This document shows positions 20,107 through 29,449 of a stretch of 64,000 bases of DNA, in pieces. The stretch covers positions 37,685-101,684 of the forward strand of contig JASEFH010000009.1 of NCBI GenBank assembly GCA_030019205.1, in the 5' to 3' direction. Both the position numbers and the translations under genes were made by a program. The DNA comes from Methanomicrobiales archaeon (lineage in GTDB: Archaea; Halobacteriota; Methanomicrobia; Methanomicrobiales; JACTUA01). How positions within the stretch are numbered: the first letter of the stretch is position 1; the number at the start of each line of letters is the position of its first letter. The notes below the pieces were generated by a model. That model saw nothing but the letters and a program-made list of their open reading frames with translations, searched no databases and was not told where the DNA came from.

Positions 20107-20616
20107 TCACCGTAGCAGTTCGCTCGCCCGTACGAGGGGATGGAGCCTGATACCCTCCTTCTCCAGCATCGCCGCCGCTCCCTGCTCGCGGTCGACCACG
20201 CTGACAACCTGCTCAACACGGGCTCCGCTCTCGCGGAGCGCACGCACGCCATAGAGGACGGAGCCGCCCGATGTGGTCACATCCTCCACGAGAAGGACGC
20301 GCTTGCCCGCCACCTCCCCGATCACCAGGTCCGCTCTCCCGTGGGTTTTCGGCTCGCGTCGGACGATCGCATAGGGTCTGCCGCTCGACAGGGCGGTGGC
20401 GACGGCAATCGGAATGCCCCCGACGGCCACACCCGCCACCACGTCGAAGGTGCAGGCCTCTGCGATTCGGTCGCCGATGCGGCGGAGGAGAACAGGATCC
20501 AGCAGTGCGCTCTTGATGTCGATGTAGTAGCTGCTCTTCTTCCCGGAGGCGAGGGTGAAGTCGCCGAAGCGCACCGCACCCCTCTCCTTGAGCATTTTCA
20601 CGATCTCCATCACCAT
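20107..20616 (-). CDS. pyrE: Orotate phosphoribosyltransferase
   Basis: A 169-residue type I phosphoribosyltransferase. The PRPP-binding motif VLLVEDVTTSGGSV is intact, and the N-terminal segment GDFTLASGKKSSYYID is characteristic of PyrE. It converts orotate and PRPP to OMP. AAGGAGG at 20621-20627 serves either ATG 20616 (4 nt away, inside carS) or ATG 20610 (TGATG overlap with the carS stop). I list the longer form. Co-transcribed with carS. Confidence 0.93.
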   Translation of the reverse strand: MVMEIVKMLKERGAVRFGDFTLASGKKSSYYIDIKSALLDPVLLRRIGDRIAEACTFDVVAGVAVGGIPIAVATALSSGRPYAIVRREPKTHGRADLVIGEVAGKRVLLVEDVTTSGGSVLYGVRALRESGARVEQVVSVVDREQGAAAMLEKEGIRLHPLVRASELLR

Positions 20617-21170
20617 GGAACCTCCTTGACGCGTATGCGGTAGCCGATGATATTCACGATCCTATGCAGGAGCGGCGTCAGGACGAGGATGACGAGCGCC
20701 ACGGCAGGTGTCACGTACTCCATCACCCACTGCGGCTCGAAGAGGAGGAGAAGGACGAATGCGCCGAATACCAGATCGTACTGGTCAAAGACGGGCCACT
20801 TCTCTCCGCGCTTTTTGCCGAGCCTTCTCTTGAAGAAGCTCTTGCCCAGATCCCCCAGGAGCGCTCCGACCGCCATCAGGGTTACGGTGGGCGGCGTATG
20901 GAGCGGGAGGAGCGCAAATCCCGGCAGGGCCGAGAGAGCTACTTGCACCAGTCCGACCAGGATACCGGCGAGCACGCCCGCAACAAAACCGCGGTATGTC
21001 TTGCCATCCCCGAAGAGCCTCCTGCCATCCGGGAGAACAGCGCCGAAGTCGATCGGGGTTCCCCCTCCCGTGGCTGCCGCAACCGGGTTCGGAACGTAGG
21101 CGGGGATCATGAGCCAGAAGGCCGATAGGACCGGAATCGCCACGCCGTTCCACAGTGCCTCCGCATCCAC
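20610..21170 (-). CDS. carS: CDP-archaeol synthase
   Basis: A 186-residue membrane protein with several hydrophobic segments. The conserved CarS segment IPAYVPNPVAA is followed by GGGTPIDFG, RLFGDGKTYRGF and FKRRLGKKRGEKWPVFDQYD. It activates digeranylgeranylglyceryl phosphate with CTP, the committed step before polar head-group attachment in archaeal lipids. The adjacent, divergently transcribed gene is a tetraether lipid synthase-like radical SAM enzyme, so two lipid genes are linked. Confidence 0.92.
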   Translation of the reverse strand: MDAEALWNGVAIPVLSAFWLMIPAYVPNPVAAATGGGTPIDFGAVLPDGRRLFGDGKTYRGFVAGVLAGILVGLVQVALSALPGFALLPLHTPPTVTLMAVGALLGDLGKSFFKRRLGKKRGEKWPVFDQYDLVFGAFVLLLLFEPQWVMEYVTPAVALVILVLTPLLHRIVNIIGYRIRVKEVPW

Positions 21171-21620
21171 CGCTCTCTACCCCGAACAGCCCGACGACAG
21201 AGAAACCGTCCCGCACATCCCACGCGCATCCAGCATAGAAAGTCCCATGAAAGGTTGTCCTGACGCTGTAAATGCTTTTCTGCCTCGCCGGGAGCGATCC
21301 CGTGGCTCCGCAGACGGGTTCTGCGGAGACGGAAGAGCGCGTGAAATCCCGCATGCACGTCTGGCCGGATGCCACCGCCAGCGCAGTCCCATGGACAAAG
21401 ATTTAAGATTCGAGAACAAATTTAAAATAGATGCGGTTCCAACCACGGCGGATAGTGGAGAGGGCAGAGCGATGGGGGCGTCCCTTCACGGGGAGCCGGC
21501 ACGTCGGAAGCGGGTGAAAATCGAGGATTGCTTTACCCCCGCTGCAAAAGTCGAGCAGGAAAATATACACTTATTGCGGATTCAAGATAATTATCGAGAT
21601 ATACGCACCGGTGAAGACTC
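21171..21620. other. Divergent promoter region between carS and the lipid radical SAM gene
   Basis: No gene is visible. TTTAAAATAG at 21421-21430 and AAAATATAC near 21560 are TATA-like. The second lies about 60 nt before the start at 21621 and would give a leader of about 30 nt. Confidence 0.4.
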
Positions 21621-23108
21621 ATGCTGCTGAAGAAGACGAAGACGCTCTGTCCGATCTGCAATTCTGTCCTGGACGCCTCTGTCGAGGAGGAGGGGGGGCG
21701 GGTATGGCTGATCCGCACCTGCCCGGACCATGGCCCGTTCCGGAACCTTTACTGGGCGGATGCGGAGATGTACAAACGTTTCGACCGGTATGAGTCCCTG
21801 GGAACCGGCATCCAGAATCCTCGCCCGGCTCTGCCTGGCTCCGCCTGCCCATCGAACTGCGGTCTCTGCAGCAGCCACCGCTCCAGCACGCTGCTCGCGA
21901 ATATCGACGTGACCAACCGCTGCAACCTCTCCTGTGATTTCTGTTTCGCGAATGCCCGTGCATGCGGATACGTCTACGAGCCGACGTTTGCGCAGATCGT
22001 CGATATGATGCAGCTCCTCCGCTCGGAGAAGCCGGTGCCCCCGCCAGCGGTCCAGCTCTCGGGAGGGGAGCCCACAATGCGGGAGGATCTGCTCGATATC
22101 ATAAAAAAAGCGAAAGAGGTGGGATTCTCCCAGGTGCAGCTGGCGACGAACGGCATCCGCCTCGCCAACGAACCGGATTTTGTCGGGGCGCTCAAAGAAT
22201 CCGGACTCTCGACGGTGTACCTTCACTTCGACGGGATCACGAAAGAGACGGACCCCCACTACCGGAAGCACATGCAGGCGGTGGAGAACTGCTCCCGGGA
22301 GCACATGGGGGTGGTGCTGGTGCCCACCGTGATCAATGGTAAAAACGACCACGAGGTGGGAGGAATCATCCGGTATGCGGCCGAGCATATCGATGTTGTG
22401 CGGGGGGTCAACTTCCAGCCGGTCGCCTTCACCGGTGCGGCGAGCGAGGACGATGTCGCCACGGAAAGGATCACCATTCCGGATCTTCTCCGGAGGATCG
22501 AGGCGCAGACGGACGGGGCCATCCGAAAGGACGACTTCTACCCCGTCCCCTGCGTGGTCCCGATCTCCGATCTCGTGGAGGCGTACAGCGGCCGCCCCCA
22601 GATTCGGTTTACGGCCCACCAGCACTGCGGTGCGGCCACCTATGTCTTTGTCACCGGGAACGGTCTTGTACCGATCAACCGCAGCGTGGATGTGGACCGC
22701 TTCTTTGCCGCGATCTCCGATATGGCTGATAACCTGAAGAAGGGCGGGGCGATCAACAAGTATCTCACCCTTCTTGAGGGTGTGAAGGCGATGCATGCTT
22801 CGGTCAAACGAGGCGATCAGATGGACGGCGGCACTCTCTGGAAGCTGATCACGAAAGCGCTCGTCCTGCACAACTTCGAGGCCCTGCGGGACTTCCACTG
22901 GAATGCGCTCTTCATCGGCACCATGCACTTCATGGACCGCTACAACTACGATCTGGACAGGGTACAGCGGTGCTGCATCCACTATGCAACCCCGGACGGC
23001 CGCATCATCCCATTCTGCAGTTACAACAGCGGCAAGGTCTACCGAGAGGAGGTCTGGAAGAAGTTCTCCGCTCCGCTCACCGAGAGAGAGGGATCAGGGA
23101 AACGGTAA
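21621..23108 (+). CDS. tes: Tetraether lipid synthase-like radical SAM protein
   Basis: A 495-residue radical SAM enzyme. The SAM cluster motif is C101-x3-C105-x2-C108 in TNRCNLSCDFCFANA, with QLSGGEPTMRED downstream. Extra Cys groups match the Tes family: Cys10/Cys13/Cys34 near the N-terminus (zinc-ribbon-like), Cys76/Cys80/Cys83, and C-terminal Cys in RCCIHYATPDGRIIPFCSY. Tes joins the phytanyl chains of two archaeol lipids to give GDGT, or forms macrocyclic archaeol. GGTGA lies 7 nt before the ATG. The end overlaps the convergent dehydrogenase-like gene by 15 nt. Confidence 0.82.
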   Translation: MLLKKTKTLCPICNSVLDASVEEEGGRVWLIRTCPDHGPFRNLYWADAEMYKRFDRYESLGTGIQNPRPALPGSACPSNCGLCSSHRSSTLLANIDVTNRCNLSCDFCFANARACGYVYEPTFAQIVDMMQLLRSEKPVPPPAVQLSGGEPTMREDLLDIIKKAKEVGFSQVQLATNGIRLANEPDFVGALKESGLSTVYLHFDGITKETDPHYRKHMQAVENCSREHMGVVLVPTVINGKNDHEVGGIIRYAAEHIDVVRGVNFQPVAFTGAASEDDVATERITIPDLLRRIEAQTDGAIRKDDFYPVPCVVPISDLVEAYSGRPQIRFTAHQHCGAATYVFVTGNGLVPINRSVDVDRFFAAISDMADNLKKGGAINKYLTLLEGVKAMHASVKRGDQMDGGTLWKLITKALVLHNFEALRDFHWNALFIGTMHFMDRYNYDLDRVQRCCIHYATPDGRIIPFCSYNSGKVYREEVWKKFSAPLTEREGSGKR

Positions 23109-24053
23109 CTCCGTCCCCCTCCGTCCCGCGCTCTGGAGGGCGAGCCGGGCGATGGCCAGGTCCTGAATGGCGAGGCCCGTGGAGTCGAAAATGGTGATCT
23201 CGCTCCCGCTCTCCCTTCCTTTCTTGCCGATCACCACCTCGCCGAGCGTGCCGGCGATCTCCTCGGGGCGGAAGAATCCTTCCCTGATCGGCACGTTCAC
23301 CTCGCCGGAGTGGACTGCCTGCTCCCGGTCGTCGACAAAGACCCGCGCCCTCTTGAGCAGCCGGGGATCGAGTTCCTGCTTTCCCGGTGCATCCGCGCCG
23401 ATGGCGTTGACGTGCGTCCCCTCGCGCACCCAGGCGTCCATCACAAGCGGTTTTCGGGAGGGGGTGGCGGTGACCAGCACGTCCGCATCGCAGGCTCTCT
23501 CGATCGGGACACATCGGGCATTCAGAGTGCGGAAGAGAGCCGCAAGCCGCTCCGCCCGGCTCGGGGTCGGACCCCAGATACGCACCTCCTCAATCTCCCG
23601 CTCGAACGCGATGGCACGGATCTGCGCTTCCGCCTGCTGGCCGCAGCCGATGATGCCGAGCGCGATGCGCTTTCTGGGTGCCAGGTGCCGGCAGGCGATG
23701 GCGCCGGCCGCCCCGGTGCGGAGATCGGTGAGACGTGTCGCGTTCAGGATCGCCTCCGGGGCGCCCGTGCGGACATCCAGGAGAATGGTCAGCGCCATCA
23801 CGGTCGGAATCCCCATCGCGCGGTTATCAGGGTGGACGGATACGATCTTGACGCCGGCGGCCTCGAGATCAGGCACATAACCCGGCATGGTGCGGAAATC
23901 CCCGAAGGGAAGGTTGACATACACCTTCGGGGGCATCTGGACTTCTCCCCGCGCATGGGCAGCGAATACGGCCTCGATGGCGTTGTTGATCGCCATGCCA
24001 TCCAGACCTTCCTCCGGATCGGCGAGATAACGCATACCAACGTATTTCGGCAC
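23094..24053 (-). CDS. Alanine dehydrogenase / ornithine cyclodeaminase family protein
   Basis: A 319-residue member of the mu-crystallin fold family. The Rossmann motif appears as ALGIIGCGQQAEAQI near the middle. LTDLRTGAAGAIACRHLA and HVNAIGADAPGKQEL are family hallmarks. Archaeal members are NAD-dependent alanine dehydrogenases or amino-acid cyclodeaminases, and the sequence does not decide between them. The listed start is a GTG without a clear ribosome-binding site; ATG 24035 is equally possible. Confidence 0.82.
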   Translation of the reverse strand: MPKYVGMRYLADPEEGLDGMAINNAIEAVFAAHARGEVQMPPKVYVNLPFGDFRTMPGYVPDLEAAGVKIVSVHPDNRAMGIPTVMALTILLDVRTGAPEAILNATRLTDLRTGAAGAIACRHLAPRKRIALGIIGCGQQAEAQIRAIAFEREIEEVRIWGPTPSRAERLAALFRTLNARCVPIERACDADVLVTATPSRKPLVMDAWVREGTHVNAIGADAPGKQELDPRLLKRARVFVDDREQAVHSGEVNVPIREGFFRPEEIAGTLGEVVIGKKGRESGSEITIFDSTGLAIQDLAIARLALQSAGRRGTELPFP

Positions 24054-24126
24054 TCTGCGGTAAAAGAATTGTTGAAGTGCGCTGGAGCGGCGGGTATTTC
24101 AAGATCCGGATATGGTTCACTGACGA

Positions 24127-25051
24127 TCAGGCATCTCCGAGCACGGCGCCGTACGCCCGCTTCTCGATCGCATCCTGGCAGGCGAGGGCATCACGGAGGT
24201 GCCCGGGATCCCCCCCAGGCGAACCGCCCCTGCAGGGACAATCGCCGGATCCGGCGGTCCGCGATCTCCGTGCTGCCCTCGAAGAGAGAGGCGTGGAAAT
24301 CCCGATCTTTGTCCCGGCAGAATCGAACTCCAGGATCGGCGCCGGATCCCCGTGCAGGCGATCCCCGGCGAGCTGGGTGTGGTACCCCGGGGAGCGGTTC
24401 CCTCGATGGATCATCATCTCCTTCACATCGAGATTCCTGAAGCGCCGAAGCTCCGGGATATGGATGAGAGGATAGAGATTGCTCGCAGCGGCAGTCTCTG
24501 CCATGGCTGTATCGCGGGCGCCGCAGATCGCGTTGTGCAGTACGAAGGAGCGCACAGGAGGGAGGTCGCGGAGCGCCACACTCTCGTGCATATCCCGGCT
24601 GCTCTCCTTCAGGAGGTATATGCGGGCATTCCGCAACGACTCCAGCAGCCGCGCGATGCCGGGGGAGCGGGTCTTCGTGTCCCTGAGCGTATCCAGGTAG
24701 ATCTGCTCCATGCCTCTCTGCATGGTGCGGACATCGAAGGAGAGGGCCCCGATCTCCCCTTGCGCAGAAGCGGCCCCTTCCATCAGCAGCAGGACGCGGT
24801 TCTCCCCGATCCGACGTCCATGAGCAATCCCAGCTGCCGGGCGGGAGAGACGATGATGAGCCGGGCGCAGTCATAGGGGGTGAGGGTCCGAAAGGATAAC
24901 CCCCTTCCGGTGCGTCGGGAAGATGGCGGAGAAGTACCTCTCCCCCCAGCAGCTCCTCGGCATGCCTCAAGAGATCGCAGAGAGCCGGAGATACGGGGAT
25001 CGTGGATTTCAGGGAGAAGCCGTCTCGGGATCGAGCCTTTGACCGGTGCAT
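24127..25051 (-). pseudogene. Frameshifted gene of unknown family
   Basis: Protein-like sequence jumps between frames. Reading on the minus strand, STIPVSPALCDLLRHAEELL appears first, then YFSAIFPTHRKGVILS, then TLTPYDCARLIIVSPARQLG. The longest intact piece follows, from about 24800 down to 24380 (for example SFDVRTMQRGMEQIYLDTL, LPPVRSFVLHNAI and FRNLDVKEMMIH). At least three frameshifts separate the pieces. The composition is that of a once-functional cytoplasmic protein. I cannot assign a family. The frames beyond about 24380 look random. Confidence 0.55.
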
Positions 25052-25181
25052 GAAGGGTGGATCCGGGTTCTAGTCAACATTCCGCATCGCTATTCCTGCC
25101 GCGGAATGCATGGGTTCTGCGTCCCCTGCGGGATGGCGGAACGGGCGGCAGAATCGGTTTTCCCGTAGCGGGGGAGCGGGG

Positions 25182-25230
25182 GGAGCGCACCCCTCCAATC
25201 CTCCTGACCTCCTACCCCGCCGGTGCGGTA
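25182..25230 (+). repeat. Dispersed GC-rich repeat, copy D
   Basis: GGAGCGCACCCCTCC at 25182-25196, identical to copy A, is followed by CCCCGCCGGTGCGGTA at 25215-25230. It lies between the pseudogene and the IS relic, in a gene-free stretch (25052-25326). Confidence 0.6.
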
Positions 25231-25326
25231 GGATGCGGATAATTGAGGAGAGGGCAGGCACTGCCGTGAGACAATTTCCGTAGGCCATCGTGCCGATCTG
25301 GCCACCAACCTTCATCTCCGGCAACT

Positions 25327-26005
25327 TCAGAATGCGATTCGATTTCTTTCTGCCGCTCTCCTGTCTGTGATTGAACCTCCAGATCCTTTCTCCATCTTAT
25401 TCAAGATCAGGATGTAAAGGATTTCAGCCTCCACAGTCTCGACCCCCTCTGCCAACACCTGTCCATTACGATATGGCTGCCGAATACAGGCTGTTTTTTC
25501 GTTCCTCTTCTTCGCGTGGTTCCCGGATCCCTGATGGATTTTCTTTTTGCTCCTCCACTCTCCGCCGGGATATGTCTCGTCCACCTCAACAATGCTGGAG
25601 AATGCAGCAGGAGCATCCTTGACACGGACTCCTCAAATCCATGCGAGTGCCATCAGTACCCTTTTGCATTCTGCCCGGTTCTACCGGAGATTCTCTGACC
25701 GCTCTTTTCGATGAGAAACCCGGTGATTATGTCTTTCCACTGCTCTCTCGGCAGGTAAAGAGGCAATTTGTGGGCTCTGGAGAAACGCTCCCCGGCGTAT
25801 TTTCCACCTGTCCCGCGGGTGGACCCATCGATGATCCGCGTTCACCCCTCCCCCCGGGGAAGGGAATCGTGCGACAGGCCTATATCGGACCGGGAATGCC
25901 GGGCAGGATGCTCTCTGTCGCACGAAGGGGTTGAGGAGAGATGCCCTTCCCCGGAGAACACCCGAGAGCCGTACACAGACTCCTGATGAGGATTTCGACA
26001 GAGCC
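25327..26005 (-). mobile_element. IS1595-type (ISXO2-like) transposase relic
   Basis: Read on the minus strand, fragments of an ISXO2-like transposase appear in shifting frames: LPLYLPREQWKDIITGFLIE near 25760, KRVLMALAW, then the catalytic start IVEVDETYPGGEWRSKK and RRGTKKQPVFG near 25500. A stop and several frameshifts interrupt it, and the last catalytic part is missing. GGCTCTGTCGAAATCCTCAT at the upstream edge (25986-26005) looks like a terminal repeat, because a near-identical sequence flanks the relic at 42.8 kb. It is inactive. Confidence 0.6.
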
Positions 26006-26228
26006 ACTTTGTGAGGTCTGAATTCGTACCGGCATCGGGCGCATCTACGTTTCCCATCAGCCGGTCTGCACAACCTCTCGCAGTGGCACCCGGGCATTCG
26101 TGCCATTCTCCCCACGCAGGATTTCAAGGTGGTGGCTGAAATGGAACGATATGCCTATTGCACGGTCGATAATCGGAAGCCTCATCAGGATCGGTGATGA
26201 ACAGGCAGATCGCTGGAGTTGAACCGCC

Positions 26229-26580
26229 ATCGTCGAAGAGAAAAAGACGAAATGGAGGCAGCACCGTGCGTTTCTGGACCGGGCAGACGAGCATGAGCTG
26301 CAGGCGTATCTGCTGGCGCACCAGGAGCGATGCGAGGATGCGATTCGCCTTAACAGTCGGGCACTGGATCTGGATCCCGGAAACGCGGATCTCTGGGCGT
26401 TTCTCGGAATCGCCCTGGAGGGAGTGTTGCACCGCCGGAAGAGTCGCTGCAGTGCCGGGATCGGGCGTTCGCCCTCGATCCCGCACTCGCGACAGCCTTC
26501 CGCACCGTAGAACCGCATGAGGCGCCGCAGGACAGGCCCGAAGTTACCCTGCCCTGTGCTGGACGATGGGCTGCCGTGCC
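26229..26580 (+). pseudogene. TPR protein relic
   Basis: The forward frame from 26229 reads IVEEKKTKWRQHRAFLDRAD and then AIRLNSRALDLDPGNADLW, a TPR unit. After a one-base shift near 26440 it resumes with SLQCRDRAFALDPALATAF, a second unit. There is no sound start, and the downstream frame soon ends. It appears to be the remains of a short TPR protein, with no close likeness to the intact TPR gene at 4308 beyond the motif. Confidence 0.45.
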
Positions 26581-26643
26581 AGTCTTCGTGACCTCCTGAA
26601 ACCATCCCCCGACGGGGAGCGAGAAGGCGTTCGAGGGTCGTGC

Positions 26644-26928
26644 TTACTGGAGGCACTCGATCTCTTTCAGGGTCTTCTCCGCAAGTTCCCGCATGCGTGC
26701 AGAGATTCTCCCGGACGCGGAGAACTCCACGTCCCGCATGGCGTTGGCAAGCTCCGTCCCCAGCACAAAGATCGCGTACTTGTGCTCCATTTTGCTCCTG
26801 TGCACCTGGCCCGGGTCGATCTTCAGGGCGTAGTACTGGGAAAATTTCAGACCGGGATTCACTTTCTCGAAGTAATTCTTGATGTCAACCAGTATCTGAT
26901 GGAGTACGAGAAGTTCTTCCTTGTGCAT
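26644..26928 (-). CDS. UPF0058 family protein
   Basis: A 94-residue protein starting MHKEELLVLHQILVDIKNYF, the standard opening of the archaeal UPF0058 family. The rest is largely helical (SKMEHKYAIFVLGTELANAM). The function is unknown; members are small cytoplasmic proteins found across euryarchaea. The start at 26928 fits the family and follows a TATA box at 26966-26981; the GTG at 26937 is unlikely. Confidence 0.85.
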   Translation of the reverse strand: MHKEELLVLHQILVDIKNYFEKVNPGLKFSQYYALKIDPGQVHRSKMEHKYAIFVLGTELANAMRDVEFSASGRISARMRELAEKTLKEIECLQ

Positions 26929-26965
26929 GCACGTCACGACCGTTGTTAAAGAGATGGTAGATATG

Positions 26966-26981
26966 ATTATAAATATATTTG
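26966..26981 (-). promoter_or_regulatory. TATA box for UPF0058 gene
   Basis: On the minus strand AAATATATTTATAATC lies about 40-50 nt before the start codon, predicting a leader of about 15-20 nt. Confidence 0.45.
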
Positions 26982-26993
26982 GGCGTCCATGAA

Positions 26994-28178
26994 TTACCGG
27001 ATCTTCAGGAGTTTAATGGATAGAGGCCGTTTCACAATACCGCGAAAATCCGGAGCGGCGAGGAATTCCATTCCCCTGGCGACGAAGAGGTCCAGAAGCT
27101 TCTGGTCGACCACGCGGTCGACCACGACGCCGGCGACATCTCCGTTCACCGTCTCCAAGATCTTCTCCACGTCATCGGCCTTCGCCTCGTGCACGATAGA
27201 GAAGTCCGGGGAGAGGAATCGTGCGATCATGCGGTTCTTCACCTCCTCCATGTGTCCCCTGAGGCTCTGGGGAGACGGGCGAGCTTTCGGCTCTTCCGGC
27301 GGTCCGGTGGTCATCGAGACCTCCTCGGCCTCCGTCTTCGGAGACTCCTGCTCCCCGAACTGATCCCGCACGTACTCCACCGGCACGCGGTTTCGCAGCG
27401 CCTTGGCGATCTCTTTGCGGGATATATCCTCCACGCTCTTTCCCCGGGGGCAGAATGCGACGTAGTCGATGTCGGCCACCTGCAGGAGAGCCCGGAGGAT
27501 GAGCTCGCCTCCGCGGTCGCCGTCGAGGAAGGCGGTAGCGGTCTTGGTCCCGCAGAGGTCGACGACGAGCGGGGGAACCCGGGTGCCCTCGACGGCGACC
27601 GCATTCTTGATGCCTGCCCTCAGGAGGTTGATCACATCCGCACGCCCCTCGACGACGATGATCTGGTCGGATTCCATGACCTGAGGACCGGCCGCCACCT
27701 TCGCCTCCCCGAGCTCTATGAGCTTCTCGATGCGGATGCCCTCGCGGACCTCGTCGAGAAGGCTTGCGCTGTCGATGCTGCCCTCCTCGAATCCTTCGAA
27801 GAGGAGTTCTTTGGCCCGGCTGACGATCTGCCTCCTCTTGGTGGTGCGGATATCCTCGATCCCCTCCACGGTCACGTGGGCGATGCAGGGGCCGACGCGG
27901 TCGATCGTCTCCAGGGATGCCGCTAGAAGTGCCGTTTCAGCCCGATCCAGGGAGGACGAGATGAGGATATCGCCCCGGGTCTCCCCTTTTCTGCTCTGGA
28001 TCTGGACATCGATCCTCCCCACGCGGCCCGTCCGCTGGAGATCCCGAAGATCCAGCTCTTCCCCGAGGAGACCTTCGGTCTGGCCGAATATCGCTCCGAT
28101 CACGTCGGATTTTTCGACCACCCCCTCGGCATGCAGGTATATGTGAATGAGATATTTGGTTGTATCCGGTGAGTACAA
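26994..28178 (-). CDS. dnaG: Archaeal DnaG-type primase
   Basis: A 394-residue protein with the archaeal DnaG opening YSPDTTKYLIHIYL and the segment AIFGQTEGLLGEELDLRDLQ. The Toprim domain is clear: the Glu in IIVVEGRADVINLL and the DxD in FLDGDRGGE. Archaeal DnaG associates with the exosome and binds poly(A) RNA, and retains primase-like activity in vitro. Translation appears to start at TTG 28178, with GGTGG about 6 nt upstream. A Pro/Glu-rich linker near residues 275-310 separates the Toprim part from the C-terminal helices. Confidence 0.95.
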   Translation of the reverse strand: MYSPDTTKYLIHIYLHAEGVVEKSDVIGAIFGQTEGLLGEELDLRDLQRTGRVGRIDVQIQSRKGETRGDILISSSLDRAETALLAASLETIDRVGPCIAHVTVEGIEDIRTTKRRQIVSRAKELLFEGFEEGSIDSASLLDEVREGIRIEKLIELGEAKVAAGPQVMESDQIIVVEGRADVINLLRAGIKNAVAVEGTRVPPLVVDLCGTKTATAFLDGDRGGELILRALLQVADIDYVAFCPRGKSVEDISRKEIAKALRNRVPVEYVRDQFGEQESPKTEAEEVSMTTGPPEEPKARPSPQSLRGHMEEVKNRMIARFLSPDFSIVHEAKADDVEKILETVNGDVAGVVVDRVVDQKLLDLFVARGMEFLAAPDFRGIVKRPLSIKLLKIR

Positions 28179-28930
28179 TGTAAGCCACCTCCGGCTCTGG
28201 GTAATTGTAAACTATGTATGCTGTACTTTCTACGGCGGTACATAGGTACAATATTATATATATAGTCGAATTACTTAAACCTGATTCAGAACGCCTGCAT
28301 CCATATTTTCCGTTCAGAAGGTCATCCGACCCGGACGGATCGCGGGAGAGATCCCCGTTGCGATTCGCGGCGGCGAGGTTTCCGGGTCAGCGCCCGATTC
28401 CCCGATCGGCGCTTTATCCGCGAAAAGTTCCGGCACTGCGCAGAGCGGAAGGCGGCGCCGGGAAACCAGATACGGAGAGCGGTAGATCGCATACCCGCCA
28501 TATCGGGCAGGCAGAACGTCTGGGCATTCCCCTGGTGCTCGACGACTCCATGGAAGATGGGAAACCGGAGCTGCGGGTGCCCGGTTCAGGCCGATTCAGC
28601 CTCTCAATAAGATCAGGGGGAGGAGAGCGCTTCTGCCTGCTGAAAGGGAGGATCCCACGCCCTGAACATGGTTGCTCCCCGGCGATGACAGGTCTCCCGG
28701 ATATTGTTGCACTACCGCTGGAAGGAGAAGAAGGATCGATCCTTCCCCACGACTGCGATTGGTCCGGACAGGGGGCACGAGATACAGCGATGCATCCGAT
28801 CTGGAACATTGGTTCAGGATAGAAATTCAGTCCCTGCGTTCGGGTCGAGGGCTCATTGTTCCGCGCTACTGCCCGGAATATCCGCATTCATGAATAATCG
28901 GAAGATAATTCCGCGGGAGCAGGATGCGTG
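28179..28930. other. Intergenic region upstream of dnaG
   Basis: A strong TATA box (minus strand CTATATATATAATA, 28253-28266) lies about 75 nt upstream of dnaG and would give a leader near 50 nt. The remaining 650 nt are GC-rich without a supportable gene. Confidence 0.5.
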
Positions 28931-29245
28931 TCAGAACAGCTGCCGCAGGCGCTCCTCGACGACCTCTCGGGAGACGCCGCGGATCAGGACCTTCTTATGC
29001 GGGGCATGGGCGCCGCTCCGGATCTGGATATTCTGCGCAGGCACTCCGAGTCGTTCTGCCAGCACCTCGATGACGGCCTTATTTGCCCTACCGTCCACAG
29101 CAGGCTCAGCCACCTGGCAGAGGATAGCGCATCGCCAGGGGTTGTATCCACGGGGAAATGCATTCCGTCTTGCGCCTGCCGTAACGGAGATGCTGATGAC
29201 GACGCCGTCGGGAGCATCGGATACCGCACAGATCCAGTCTGTCAT
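28931..29245 (-). CDS. DUF167 (UPF0235) family protein
   Basis: A 105-residue protein with the DUF167 hallmark order VTAGARRNAF, then EPAVDGRANKAVIEVLAERL, then IRSGAHAPHKKVLI. The fold is a small alpha/beta domain of unknown function, often encoded near membrane or RNA-related genes. I choose ATG 29245 because the conserved domain starts just after it and the upstream 40 codons look non-coding. Confidence 0.82.
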   Translation of the reverse strand: MTDWICAVSDAPDGVVISISVTAGARRNAFPRGYNPWRCAILCQVAEPAVDGRANKAVIEVLAERLGVPAQNIQIRSGAHAPHKKVLIRGVSREVVEERLRQLF

Positions 29246-29449
29246 GCGTAACAGATCCGATAAGAGGAATGTGTCGCCCGGCACAAACAAACATGGATCA
29301 TCCGTGGCATTCTGCCGTCCATCACCTGTTAAACGCCCTCGTGCCAGGCGTGCCTGTCGCACATCCGGGTTGTCCCGTGGTTCATCTCATCAGGCAAACC
29401 GCCACTCAATCGCCCGGGGACCTATGGATGCGCAGGTATCGGCGTTTTA

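Noticed and set aside
28214..28887. Open frames on both strands upstream of dnaG
   Set aside because: They lack ribosome-binding sites and conserved motifs, and the region carries the dnaG promoter.
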